From Williamsia sterculiae (GTDB lineage Bacteria; Actinomycetota; Actinomycetes; Mycobacteriales; Mycobacteriaceae): a stretch of 64,000 nucleotides of DNA. Below, piece after piece: positions 28,272-36,062 of the stretch. Each line of letters starts with the position of its first letter. Position 1 is the stretch's first letter. A program made the translations under genes and the position numbers. Where the stretch lies: contig NZ_FTNT01000003.1 in NCBI RefSeq assembly GCF_900156495.1, forward strand, positions 434,001 through 498,000, in the 5' to 3' direction. The notes below the pieces were generated by a model. The model saw nothing but the letters and a program-made list of their open reading frames with translations, made no database searches and had not been told where the DNA came from.

Positions 28272-28745
28272 TCAACCGCGGGGCTGTCCCAGGTACGTGT
28301 CCAGGGCCTCGAGCAGGCCCAGCGTTCCGCGTTCGCGGTTCGGTCCGTCGGCCCAGAACTGGTCGAAGAACACGCCGTGTTCGACGTGGGTGAACCGGGT
28401 ACCCGTCCCGATGCGCTCGAATTCCAGTGTCGCGACCGACGTCGACATGTGGATCCCGTCGAGCCACATGTCGTACGTCGTGACGATCCGGACATGTTCG
28501 ACGATGTCGGTATACGTGGCTTCGTAGCGGGAGACCGGGCCGTCGTGGAACTTGCCCTCGGCGACATCGCGGCCACCCACCCGGAAGTCGAACGCCCACT
28601 GCCGAGGTTCGACGGCGTCCCCGGCCCCCCACCAGGCCAACTTGTTCTCCTCGTCCGCGAAAGCGTCCCATACCCGTTGTGGCGGGGCGTCGTAGTCCCG
28701 GGTCAACGTGAAACCGCTGTGCGCAAGCCGGCGTTCGATCGTCAT
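28272..28745 (-). CDS. SRPBCC / AHSA1-domain protein of the ArsR operon
   Basis: The 157-residue protein begins with FTLTRDYDAPPQRVWDAFADEENKLAWWGAG and has TRFTHVEHGVFFDQFWADGPNRERG near its end, the standard activator-of-Hsp90-ATPase-like pattern. It lies 7 bp after the reductase gene and is the third gene of ArsR-reductase-AHSA1. Coupling of an ArsR regulator with an AHSA1-type SRPBCC gene is very common in actinobacteria, although what these systems respond to is usually unknown. Confidence 0.8.
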   Translation of the reverse strand: MTIERRLAHSGFTLTRDYDAPPQRVWDAFADEENKLAWWGAGDAVEPRQWAFDFRVGGRDVAEGKFHDGPVSRYEATYTDIVEHVRIVTTYDMWLDGIHMSTSVATLEFERIGTGTRFTHVEHGVFFDQFWADGPNRERGTLGLLEALDTYLGQPRG

Positions 28746-28752
28746 CTGGCCG

Positions 28753-29400
28753 CTATCGGGTGAAGCTGACGTGGAGGGTGCCGCTCTCGGCGACCTCGGT
28801 GTCGACCTTGTGGCTCAGCTCGAGCCCGCGCAGGTCATCCCAGACACGGTTGCCGCGACCGAGGATCACCGGCGCGATGGCGACGTGCAGATCGTCGACC
28901 AGGCCGGCGCACAGGAATTCCCGCGCGGTGCCGATACCGCCACCGATGCGGACGTCCTGGCTCTCGGCTGAACTGGCTGCCTCGGCGAGCACCTCTTCGA
29001 TCGACCCACTCCGGAAGCGGAAAGTGGTACCGCCCGCCATCGGCAGGTCGGGTAGCGGAGCCCGGTGGGTCAGCACGTACACCGGTACGCCGAAAGGGGG
29101 TTCGTCTCCCCACCAGCCCTTCCATTCCGGGTCGTCCGGGAAGGTGTGGAATCCGAACATGGCCGCACCCAGGATCTCCGCCCCGATGTTGTCGAAGTAC
29201 GCCGCGGCGTGAGCATCGTCGACGCCGGTCGTGCCGGTGCCGGTGGTGTCGCCGAGAACCCTGCTCCGGAACGTCCGCGTACCGGTGTAGGCCGCCGTCA
29301 ATGCGCCCCAGTCCTCACCCATGGGGTTCTCCGGCGAGTGATCGGTGGCCGAGGTGTATCCGTCGAGCGAGATGTTGAGATCGATCCGGACGCGGGTCAT
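28753..29400 (-). CDS. Dihydrofolate reductase-like (RibD C-terminal domain) protein
   Basis: The 215-residue protein begins MTRVRIDLNISLDGYTSATD, the typical first strand of the DHFR/RibD-C family. It has a mid-region GAEILGAAMFGFHTFPDDPEWKGWWG and a cofactor loop DVRIGGGIGTAREFLCAGLVDDLHVAIAPVILGRG. Family members reduce pterin or nitro-type substrates with NADPH, but most of this subgroup is uncharacterised. ATG 29400 is chosen because of AGGAGAG upstream and because it overlaps the ArsR stop (ATGA), showing translational coupling. Confidence 0.82.
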   Translation of the reverse strand: MTRVRIDLNISLDGYTSATDHSPENPMGEDWGALTAAYTGTRTFRSRVLGDTTGTGTTGVDDAHAAAYFDNIGAEILGAAMFGFHTFPDDPEWKGWWGDEPPFGVPVYVLTHRAPLPDLPMAGGTTFRFRSGSIEEVLAEAASSAESQDVRIGGGIGTAREFLCAGLVDDLHVAIAPVILGRGNRVWDDLRGLELSHKVDTEVAESGTLHVSFTR

Positions 29401-29741
29401 GTCAGTCTTTCTCTCCTGGTGGTGCGGGTCAGGTGGATGCCCAGCCGATCGGCCTGGCGTTCTGCGGGGGTGCGCTGTTCGTCGAGCCATAGATGAACGA
29501 CATCGAGACCGCCGGGACGGAGGGTCACGGTGCGCACGCGTCCGTCCTTCTGCGAGCTGATGATCCCCGCGGATTCGAGCACGCGGAGATGCTGCATCAG
29601 CGAGGGCAGGGCCATCGAGAACGGAGCCGCCAGCTCGGACACGACGGCGGGCGATCTCGCCAAACGTTCCACGACGGCGCGTCGCGTCGGATCCGCGAGG
29701 GCACGGAGCACCGCGTCGAGCTCGTCGTGATACTTAGGCAC
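29397..29741 (-). CDS. ArsR-family regulator
   Basis: The 114-residue winged-helix protein has the core ELDAVLRALADPTRRAVVERLARSPAVVSELAAPFSMALPSLMQHLRVLESAGIISSQKDGRVRTVTL. No cysteine metal-binding motif is present in the recognition helix (SMALPSLMQHL), so it is probably not a metal sensor. The start is the GTG at 29741; an in-frame ATG at 29777 would put the operator inside the gene. The GTG sits inside a perfect palindrome, which suggests autorepression and a short or absent leader. The C-terminal tail WLDEQRTPAERQADRLGIHL is typical of the AHSA1-associated ArsR subgroup. Confidence 0.85.
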   Translation of the reverse strand: MPKYHDELDAVLRALADPTRRAVVERLARSPAVVSELAAPFSMALPSLMQHLRVLESAGIISSQKDGRVRTVTLRPGGLDVVHLWLDEQRTPAERQADRLGIHLTRTTRRERLT

Positions 29742-29752
29742 AGGCCTAAGTA
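29731..29752 (-). promoter_or_regulatory. Perfect inverted-repeat operator over the arsR start codon
   Basis: TACTTAGGC (29731-29739) and GCCTAAGTA (29744-29752) are perfect 9-bp arms with a 4-bp spacer. The GTG start of the ArsR gene lies at 29741-29739, inside the palindrome. Size and symmetry fit an ArsR dimer site; binding would block initiation directly. Confidence 0.65.
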
Positions 29753-29811
29753 TGTGCCCAGTCGCGAGCCACGTCAACCGTCCCGCGGATCGCCGCGCGA
29801 TCGAGCTCCGC

Positions 29812-30234
29812 TCAGGCGTTCTCGAGCGCCTCGATGTCGAGCTTGTCCATCGCGCGCAGTGCGGCGACGGTCCGCGCGGACTGCTCGGGATCGGGATGGT
29901 TCAGCAGCGCGGCGAGATTCTCCGGCACGATCTGCCACGAGACGCCGAACTGATCCTTGAGCCATCCACAACGGCCCGGCGTCCCGCCATCGGCCGTCAG
30001 CGCCGCCCAGTAGTGGTCGATCTCTGCCTGATCGGCGCACGACACCATGATCGAGAACGCCTCCGTCTGCGGGAACAACGGGCCACCGTCGAAGGCGATG
30101 AAGCGCTGCCCGAACAGTTCGAACTCCGGCCCCGACGCCGTGAGGTCATCGCCGAAGACCGACTGATAGAACGACACCGCGTCGGCGGACCGGTTGTCGA
30201 ACCACAGAAACGATGTCACCTTGTGCTGCGTCAT
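29812..30234 (-). CDS. VOC/PhnB-like glyoxalase-fold protein
   Basis: The 140-residue protein has VTSFLWFDNRSADAVSFYQSVFGDDL, FELFGQRFIAFDGGPLF and CGWLKDQFGVSWQIVPENL, the PhnB / 3-demethylubiquinone methyltransferase-like subgroup of the vicinal-oxygen-chelate fold. ATG 30234 is chosen because GAGGGAG lies six bases upstream. The function of this subgroup is unknown. It lies directly upstream of the ArsR operon on the same strand, without overlap. Confidence 0.85.
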   Translation of the reverse strand: MTQHKVTSFLWFDNRSADAVSFYQSVFGDDLTASGPEFELFGQRFIAFDGGPLFPQTEAFSIMVSCADQAEIDHYWAALTADGGTPGRCGWLKDQFGVSWQIVPENLAALLNHPDPEQSARTVAALRAMDKLDIEALENA

Positions 30235-30358
30235 GGCACTCCCTCTCGGATCCGGTTCTCGACGACGATTCTGCATCCGCGAACCGACTTCGGCCTCCGG
30301 TTGCGCACATCTCGGTGGAGACGGTATCGATGGCTGCCCACAGTCGACCGACGCGAAT

Positions 30359-30805
30359 TCACGGCGTGGATCTGATGGTTCCGTATTCGATCACGATGTC
30401 GCCGACATCGACGGGACCACCCGACCGGACTCCGAGGACCGACCGCGCGGCGGCGCGACCTCCGGCGATCTCACGCTCGGTGGCGGGATCATCATCCTGG
30501 TCGACGGTGACGTCGGCCAGGTTCACCAGCGCTTGCGCGGCCTGCGGGTATCCGACCGCAGGTGCGAGCTCGACGATGACGTCGATGAGGTAAGCCGTGC
30601 TGACGCCCAGTTGTCGCGCCATCGTCGTGTGCAGACGTAAGGGCAGCTCGACCAGTCCCAGGGCCAGGTCACAGCCGAGGAACGCCGCCGCGGTTTCCCG
30701 CGGGGTCCGTGTTGTCTGACCCCACGCACGCATGCCGAGAGCCTGTGCATCGGCGGCGAACGCGGGGCTCAGTGCCGAGAGGTGGTCGATCCCGGGGAGT
30801 GTCAT
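30359..30805 (-). CDS. Carboxymuconolactone decarboxylase-like helical protein
   Basis: The 148-residue helical protein contains SPAFAADAQALGMRAWGQTTRTPRETAAAFLGCDLALGLVELPLRLHTTMARQLGVSTAYLIDVI, which resembles the AhpD/CMD helical repeat. The CxxC redox pair of AhpD is missing; only one cysteine is present. Its ATG at 30805 overlaps the stop of the upstream SDR gene (ATGA), so the two are coupled and probably form one pathway step or stress function. Family membership is by overall pattern and is moderately sure. Confidence 0.6.
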   Translation of the reverse strand: MTLPGIDHLSALSPAFAADAQALGMRAWGQTTRTPRETAAAFLGCDLALGLVELPLRLHTTMARQLGVSTAYLIDVIVELAPAVGYPQAAQALVNLADVTVDQDDDPATEREIAGGRAAARSVLGVRSGGPVDVGDIVIEYGTIRSTP

Positions 30806-31683
30806 GATGCCGCCTTCTCGGTCGATGTCTGGTCAGAGAGTCGGAGCCGTAACGCGTCGAACGCGGGGTCGGGGAGTCGACCCAGAGCCGCGAGCAGTCG
30901 CGCGTGGCGCCCGACGAGGTAGCGGGTGCGCGGCCGTCGGACGCTGAGAACCCGCACCAGAACGCGGCCGACCACCTCGGGTTCGGAACCCGAACGTTCG
31001 TTCGCCACCGCAGTCGCGGTCGCCCGCTCGAATCTGGCGGCCAGCGACGCGTCGTGAGCCCTGATGCGCTCGGCCAGTTCGGCGGCCTGGCTCTCCACCT
31101 TGTCCACGGCCGCGGTGTGGATCGAACCCGGTTCCACCAGGACCACACCGATTCCCACCCCGCGCAGTTCGAGCCTGAACGCTTCGGCGATGGACGCGAT
31201 CGCCCACTTGGAGGAGGTCAGCGGACCCCCGAAGGGCATCGTGATGCGGTCACCCACCGATCCGATGAACACGATCCGGCCACCCGTGGCCATCAGGGGG
31301 AGTGCCTGCTGGGTAAGCGAGACGGCTCCGAAGACGTTGACATCGAACACGGCCCGCAGGTCATCGTCGTCGACGACCTGCATCGGCGCGAGCCGCCCTA
31401 TCCCCGCGTTGTTGACCAGCGCGTCGAGTGTCCGGCCGTTCAGAGTCGTGCGCATCTCGTGCAGCGCCTGTGCAACCGAGTCGGGCCGGGTCACGTCGAG
31501 AGCGATCGGGATGATGCATCCCGCCCCGGTGCCGCGTCCCGATGGCAGCCTCTCAAGATTGCGCCCGGCCGCGTACACCGTCCAACCGGCCGCGGCGAGC
31601 GCCGCGGTGGCAGCCCGGCCGATGCCGCTGGAGGCGCCCGAGATCAACACTGTCGGTGCGGAGTCGCTCGTCGTCGATGTCAT
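30802..31683 (-). CDS. SDR-family protein with the catalytic tyrosine replaced
   Basis: The 293-residue protein keeps the classical SDR cofactor site VLISGASSGIGRAATAALAAAG, NNAGIGRL and the active-site Ser142 in VFIGSVGDRITMP. The Tyr-x-x-x-Lys motif, however, reads GPLTSSKWA: Lys159 is present and the tyrosine position is Leu155 (codon CTG). Classical reduction or oxidation would be impaired, unless another residue serves. The C-terminal half is ordinary. It is divergent from a TetR gene only 39 bp away, with a palindrome between, and is co-transcribed with the CMD-like gene. Confidence 0.82.
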   Translation of the reverse strand: MTSTTSDSAPTVLISGASSGIGRAATAALAAAGWTVYAAGRNLERLPSGRGTGAGCIIPIALDVTRPDSVAQALHEMRTTLNGRTLDALVNNAGIGRLAPMQVVDDDDLRAVFDVNVFGAVSLTQQALPLMATGGRIVFIGSVGDRITMPFGGPLTSSKWAIASIAEAFRLELRGVGIGVVLVEPGSIHTAAVDKVESQAAELAERIRAHDASLAARFERATATAVANERSGSEPEVVGRVLVRVLSVRRPRTRYLVGRHARLLAALGRLPDPAFDALRLRLSDQTSTEKAAS

Positions 31684-31715
31684 GGCGCACAGCGTTGATC
31701 GATCCGGCCCTAGAC

Positions 31716-31730
31716 TTCAACGGTGTTGAA
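31716..31730. promoter_or_regulatory. Inverted repeat at the SDR/TetR divergent start
   Basis: TTCAAC (31716-31721) and GTTGAA (31725-31730) are perfect 6-bp arms with a 3-bp spacer. They overlap the GTG start (31723) of the TetR gene and lie 32 bp upstream of the SDR start. This is a compact TetR-type operator candidate for both genes. Confidence 0.5.
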
Positions 31731-32319
31731 TAAACGCGGGCGACCGGCACGGGGGAGTCCCGACATGCGTCAGCGGCTCGTCGCCACCGCGACCACAGCC
31801 TTCGTCGAACACGGTTACCACGGTGCGACTCTGCGGTCGATCGCCGATGCGACTGGATGCGACCCCGCGCTGATCGGGTACCACTTCGGATCGAAATCAG
31901 GCCTGTTCGCCGAGGTCATGCACCTGAGACTGGCACCTGCGGAGGTGCTCGCCGGGGCGCTGCGCGGCGATCCGCAGACGGTGGGCCGACGACTGGCGGA
32001 CGGGTTGCTCGAAGCGTGGGACGATCCGGTGTCCGGCCCGTTTCTCGCCGCGTTGATCAGGGAGGCGGGCAGCACACCTGCCGTGCGCGACGCATTGGCC
32101 GAGTACATCGATCGCGAGATCATGGATCCGCTCGTGGAATTCTTCGGCGGGTCGACCGGACGGCAGAACGCCACTGCGGCGCTGACGGTTCTCGCCGGCG
32201 CCATTTTCACCCGCTATCTGGTGCCGGTGGACGGGGTCGGGCGATTGTCCGGGTCGCAGTACCGCGAGGTCCTGCATACGCTGCTGGCACAACCGATCAG
32301 GCGCTCACGTCGGCTCTGA
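31723..32319 (+). CDS. TetR-family regulator
   Basis: The 198-residue protein has a DNA-binding domain: RQRLVATATTAFVEHGYHGATLRSIADATGCDPALIGYHFGSKSGLFAEVM, residues about 16-66. A C-terminal domain of the TetR_C_17 kind carries RRLADGLLEAWDDPVSGPFLAALIREA. The GTG at 31723 is the start. It is divergent from the SDR/CMD-like pair and probably represses it and itself through the palindrome overlapping its own start. Confidence 0.85.
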   Translation: MLNKRGRPARGSPDMRQRLVATATTAFVEHGYHGATLRSIADATGCDPALIGYHFGSKSGLFAEVMHLRLAPAEVLAGALRGDPQTVGRRLADGLLEAWDDPVSGPFLAALIREAGSTPAVRDALAEYIDREIMDPLVEFFGGSTGRQNATAALTVLAGAIFTRYLVPVDGVGRLSGSQYREVLHTLLAQPIRRSRRL

Positions 32320-32383
32320 CAGGCGGCAGTCGCCACCGGTGATCACGGGCGACGGGGCGCTCGGCCCGAGACCGAGCCCACGG

Positions 32384-33985
32384 TCACCTTCTGGGCGGCA
32401 GTTGTTTGGTGAACAGCGCGTGCCCGCGTGCATCGCGAAGTCGCACGGTCAGCGCTCGCGTCCAGGGGTCGATCGACACCTGGCCGAAGTGCTGAAACCC
32501 CTCCGCGGGAGACGCGTTCGCCTTGTCCGGGGCATGCACGAACTCGTACTGCGCGCCGAACGTGCCGTCCAGCGGACTCTTCGGGAACGCGCCTGCGTTC
32601 AGCGGTCCGGAAACGAATTCCCAGAAGGGCGCGAAGTCACGGAAACCCGCGCGGTCCGGGTGGTAGGAGATCGCGGCGGTGTAGTGGACGTCGGCGGTGA
32701 GATAGACGATGTTCTCGACGTTCTTGGTATGCGAGAGGATCCGGGAGAACGCGATCTCACGCCCGCGCGGCGCACCGTTGTCGCCCTGGGCGACGGCCTC
32801 CATCGATGTCGGGCCCTGCTTCGGGTCCGACAGCGCGTCCGGGACGACGATGCTCAACGGCAGATCGTTGGCCACGACCTTCCATACCGCTTTCGACGAG
32901 CGGAGACCGTTGATCAACCACTGTGTCTGTTTCGCGCCGAGGATCCCGCCGTCGTCGGCCGCGGCCCAGTTGTTCGGGTTCGGATCCTTGTAACTGCGCA
33001 TGTCCAGGACGAATACGTCGAGCAGGGGACCGTAGGAGATCTTGCGGTACACCCGACCGTCGACGGCCTCCGCAGGTTGTACCGGTTGCCATTCACGCCA
33101 CGCCTGGAACGCGCGCCCGGCGAGCGTGTTGACGTCGGTCTCGGTGTAACCCGTGCGCTGCTGCCCGGCGAGACTCTCGCCGGGGTACCAGTTGTTGAGT
33201 ACCTCGTGGTCGTCCCACTGGATCACCTGCGGAACGGTGGCCGCGAACCGCCGATAGTGGCGGTCGGTGAGGTTGTACGCGAAGTTTCCGCGGAAATCCT
33301 CGAGAGTCTGGGCGACGTGGTCTTTGGCGGGCGCGGTGACGCTGCGATACGTGTTGCCGTCGTTCTGCTTCTGCGTCTGCGGAACGGGATTGTCGGCATA
33401 GATCGCATCGCCCGAGTGCACGAAGAAGTCGGGACGGACATCCGCGATCGCACCCATGATGGACATACCGCCGTCGCGACTGATGCCCCAGCCTTGCCCG
33501 ACTACGTCACCCGACCAGACGAAGCTCACGTTGGTCGGGTAGACCGGCGCCGTCCGGAACGTGCCCGTGAGCGGCTGCGACCTCGCGCCGTTCTCTCCCT
33601 CCAGGGTCACGCGATAGTGCACGGTCTGGCCCGGCGGGAGCCCGCTGACCCGGAAACGTCCGGTACCTCCGGAGGACCCGTCGAGCCTGGGACCCTGGAA
33701 CCGTCTCGGGCGACCGAACGATTCCGACGATGCGGTTTCCACCACCATCCGTGCAGGGGTGTCGGAGCGGGCCCAGATCAGCGCGCCATCGGTACGAGGG
33801 TCCCCACTGGAGACACCGTGCGTGAGGTTCGGACGTGCCCGCACCAGGCCCGGTGCCGCGCCCGCGACTCCCGAGGTCGAGGATCCGCGCGGCGTCAGCA
33901 GCGAACCGGCAGGGACCAACAGAGCACCGGCGACACCGGTCTGCAGGAGGGAACGACGTGAGAACCGAGAGTCACCGAGGGGCAT
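32384..33985 (-). CDS. phoD: Alkaline phosphatase D (PhoD), Tat-exported
   Basis: The 533-residue protein has a twin-arginine signal (FSRRSLLQTGVAGALLVPAGSLL, residues 8-30). An N-terminal PhoD domain reads LTHGVSSGDPRTDGALIWARSD. The metallophosphoesterase domain has FVWSGDVVGQGWG, FFVHSGDAIYAD, QWDDHEVLNNWYPGE and VYLTADVHYTAAI, which supply the Fe/Ca ligands of PhoD. It releases phosphate from phosphodiesters outside the cell. The length fits the family. No PhoP box was identified in the 160-bp upstream region. Confidence 0.9.
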   Translation of the reverse strand: MPLGDSRFSRRSLLQTGVAGALLVPAGSLLTPRGSSTSGVAGAAPGLVRARPNLTHGVSSGDPRTDGALIWARSDTPARMVVETASSESFGRPRRFQGPRLDGSSGGTGRFRVSGLPPGQTVHYRVTLEGENGARSQPLTGTFRTAPVYPTNVSFVWSGDVVGQGWGISRDGGMSIMGAIADVRPDFFVHSGDAIYADNPVPQTQKQNDGNTYRSVTAPAKDHVAQTLEDFRGNFAYNLTDRHYRRFAATVPQVIQWDDHEVLNNWYPGESLAGQQRTGYTETDVNTLAGRAFQAWREWQPVQPAEAVDGRVYRKISYGPLLDVFVLDMRSYKDPNPNNWAAADDGGILGAKQTQWLINGLRSSKAVWKVVANDLPLSIVVPDALSDPKQGPTSMEAVAQGDNGAPRGREIAFSRILSHTKNVENIVYLTADVHYTAAISYHPDRAGFRDFAPFWEFVSGPLNAGAFPKSPLDGTFGAQYEFVHAPDKANASPAEGFQHFGQVSIDPWTRALTVRLRDARGHALFTKQLPPRR

Positions 33986-34146
33986 GAGTCGACGGTGCGG
34001 CAGGCGAGTTCCGGGACGGCGAACACGAGGTTACCGATGTGGGTGCAATGCGGTGTCCGACGCGTGAACGCCGAACCCGACAACCTCTGGACCGGCGCAT
34101 GTGCAGAGCAGTCAATACCCGTTGACCGCATCGCTACCGTCGAGTC

Positions 34147-34650
34147 GTGGGAATGCGGAACTATCTGATCGACGGTGGCTCCTGTACCGGCAAGACGTCT
34201 GTGTGTGCGGAGCTTCGCCGACGCGGGTTCCACGCGATCAACGGTGACAGCGAGTTGGCGTATCACGGGAACCCGGAGACGGGAGAGCCGTTGCCACGGT
34301 CGGAGAACCACCGCGCCACCCATGAGAACCACCTCTGGGAGGTGACCGCGGTTCACACGCTGCTCACCGACCGGACCCACCCGAGCACCTTCTTCTGCGG
34401 CGGTTCCCGGAACCGAGCGACGTTTGTCGACTTCTTCGACGCCGTCGTCGTGCTGCGAATTGATCGCGCCACCCTGCTCGAGCGGCTTGACGAGCGGTTG
34501 CCTGACGACTTCGGTGGTCAGGCCGACGAACGCGACCTCATCCTGCGATTGCACGACCACGTCGATGTGCTCCCGCCTACCGCGGTCGTCGTCGACGCAA
34601 CCGTGTCACTCGCCGACGTGGTCGACGACATCCTGCGTCGCACCGCTTGA
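34147..34650 (+). CDS. P-loop nucleotide kinase-like protein
   Basis: The 167-residue protein begins with the Walker A motif LIDGGSCTGKTSVCAELRRRG, residues about 7-27. It has FHAINGDSELAY, a lid-like segment around RIDRATLLERLDERLP and a C-terminal VVVDATVSLADVVDDIL, as in small adenylate/nucleoside-kinase-type proteins. The substrate is unknown. GTG 34147 and an in-frame ATG at 34153 are both possible starts; neither has a strong ribosome site. Confidence 0.7.
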   Translation: MGMRNYLIDGGSCTGKTSVCAELRRRGFHAINGDSELAYHGNPETGEPLPRSENHRATHENHLWEVTAVHTLLTDRTHPSTFFCGGSRNRATFVDFFDAVVVLRIDRATLLERLDERLPDDFGGQADERDLILRLHDHVDVLPPTAVVVDATVSLADVVDDILRRTA

Positions 34651-34721
34651 GGTGCACCGTCGTTCGACACACACGTCCGCTCCCTCGGCCGCTCCCGGTG
34701 CCATGGGCATAAGGTCTGCTC

Positions 34722-35375
34722 ATGCCAGAGAGCGGACGACGCAGAAGTACCGAGGGTTTGCGCCGGCTGATCACGTTCTGCGACGCGGTCGTCGCCATCG
34801 CGCTGACCCTGCTGGTCCTACCTCTGGTGGACGTCGTGGACGAACTGCACCGCAATTCCGTCACGGTGATCATCCACGACCACTCCAACGAGCTGGTCGG
34901 ATTCCTCATCTCGTTTGCGGTCATCTGGGAGTTGTGGCGCAACCACCATGCGATCATGGAGAACTTCGCGAGTTACGACGGAGTGCTGTTCAACCTGCAT
35001 GCGTTGTGGATCCTGACGATCGTGGTCCTACCGTTCGCGACGGCTCTCATCAGCGGCCCGGACAGCCACTGGTCGAATGTCTCGTACATGGTGTTGCTGT
35101 TCATCTCGATCTCGACGCTGTCGGTGATCGGGTGGTGGGGCAGGCACCATCGGGAGTTGCTCGACACCGGGACCGAAGTCCAGTGGTGGGTCGATCACGG
35201 CCTCGACATCGGCACCAATGTGACGCTCGCCATCGCGATCATCGTGGCGGTGGCGTTCCCGTCGACCGGCATGTGGCCGATCTTGCTGATGTTCACCGCG
35301 GGTCTGATCAATGCGTGGGTGGCGCGAGGCCGGAGGGCGTGGCGCAGCCGACACGATGGAACCGCGACCAGTTGA
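34722..35375 (+). CDS. TMEM175-family potassium channel-like membrane protein (DUF1211)
   Basis: The 217-residue protein begins with the channel signature helix ITFCDAVVAIALTLLVLPL, equivalent to the FSDxxxAIAxTLLxL pattern of TMEM175 channels. About six membrane segments follow (GFLISFAVIWELWRNHH, LHALWILTIVVLPFATAL, VTLAIAIIVAVAFPS and others). Bacterial members are tetramers with one six-helix unit, matching this length. The pore serine position is Cys here (FCDA), a small variation. It converges on hsp20 over a strong hairpin. Confidence 0.82.
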   Translation: MPESGRRRSTEGLRRLITFCDAVVAIALTLLVLPLVDVVDELHRNSVTVIIHDHSNELVGFLISFAVIWELWRNHHAIMENFASYDGVLFNLHALWILTIVVLPFATALISGPDSHWSNVSYMVLLFISISTLSVIGWWGRHHRELLDTGTEVQWWVDHGLDIGTNVTLAIAIIVAVAFPSTGMWPILLMFTAGLINAWVARGRRAWRSRHDGTATS

Positions 35376-35382
35376 TCCCGGT

Positions 35383-35418
35383 CGACATCGACCGACCCTG
35401 ACCGGTCGGTCGATGTCG
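35383..35418. terminator. Strong bidirectional hairpin terminator
   Basis: CGACATCGACCGACC (35383-35397) and its exact reverse complement (35404-35418) form a perfect 15-bp stem with a 6-nt loop between converging genes. CCGTAAAACG follows. It would stop transcription from both the TMEM175-like gene and hsp20. Confidence 0.8.
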
Positions 35419-35444
35419 CGCCGTAAAACGCCTGGCGTGCGGGA

Positions 35445-35888
35445 TCAGCTGGATGTGGCCTCGATGGACTGCGGGGTCTCCGAGTGTTCGATGGTGATGC
35501 GCCGCGGTTTCGCCTTCTCCGCGACGGGGATGGTCACGCTCAGCACGCCGTTGTCGTACCGGGCGGTGATCGCCGAGCCATCGATGCCGTCACCGAGCGT
35601 CAGCTGACGTCGGTACGTTCCGAAGAACCGCTCGCTGGTCAGCCATTGCACACCCTCGTCGGAACGGGGTGTTCGCTGTGCCGAGACAGTCAGCACGCCG
35701 TTGTCGACGCTGAGGTCGACTGATCCCGGATCGATTCCGGGGAGATCAGCGGTCAGTACGTAGTGGTCGTCGACCTTGTACAGATCCATGGGCATGAACA
35801 AGGGAGTCCGCGAGGACCCGGTCTGCTGAGCCCCCAGCAACCCACGGGTCACAGAATCCACCTGACCGAAGGGATCGAAACGCAGCAC
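35445..35888 (-). CDS. Small heat-shock protein (Hsp20/alpha-crystallin)
   Basis: The 147-residue protein has a short N-terminal arm (MLRFDPFGQVDSVTRGLLG) and an alpha-crystallin domain: FMPMDLYKVDDHYVLTADLPGIDPGSVDLSVDNGVLTVSAQR and RQLTLGDGIDGSAITARYDNGVLSVTIPV. A C-terminal extension with ITIEHSE completes it. It holds unfolded proteins in an ATP-independent way. I chose GTG 35888, which has AGGAGG nine bases upstream, over the longer frame to 35942. Control is suggested by a CIRCE element upstream at 35958. Confidence 0.93.
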   Translation of the reverse strand: MLRFDPFGQVDSVTRGLLGAQQTGSSRTPLFMPMDLYKVDDHYVLTADLPGIDPGSVDLSVDNGVLTVSAQRTPRSDEGVQWLTSERFFGTYRRQLTLGDGIDGSAITARYDNGVLSVTIPVAEKAKPRRITIEHSETPQSIEATSS

Positions 35889-35957
35889 AGCAACCCACCT
35901 CCTGACTGTCTCGGCCCGCCGCGGTGACGGGCATCCAATCACTGTGCGAAGACAGTT

Positions 35958-35984
35958 TTAGCACTCTCCCGGCCCGAGTGCCAG
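35958..35984 (-). promoter_or_regulatory. CIRCE element (HrcA operator) upstream of hsp20
   Basis: TTAGCACTC (35958-35966), a 9-bp spacer, and GAGTGCCAG (35976-35984) match the CIRCE consensus TTAGCACTC-N9-GAGTGCTAA at 16 of 18 positions. It lies 70-96 bp upstream of the hsp20 start. HrcA binding here would repress hsp20 until heat or unfolding stress. The hrcA gene itself is not in the window. Confidence 0.85.
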
Positions 35985-36062
35985 CCTTCGGGTGAACTTT
36001 TTCCGGGTACATTCTGGGCGGCGGACATGTTGTGGCACTGAACAACCGAGAGTTCGCGATCG

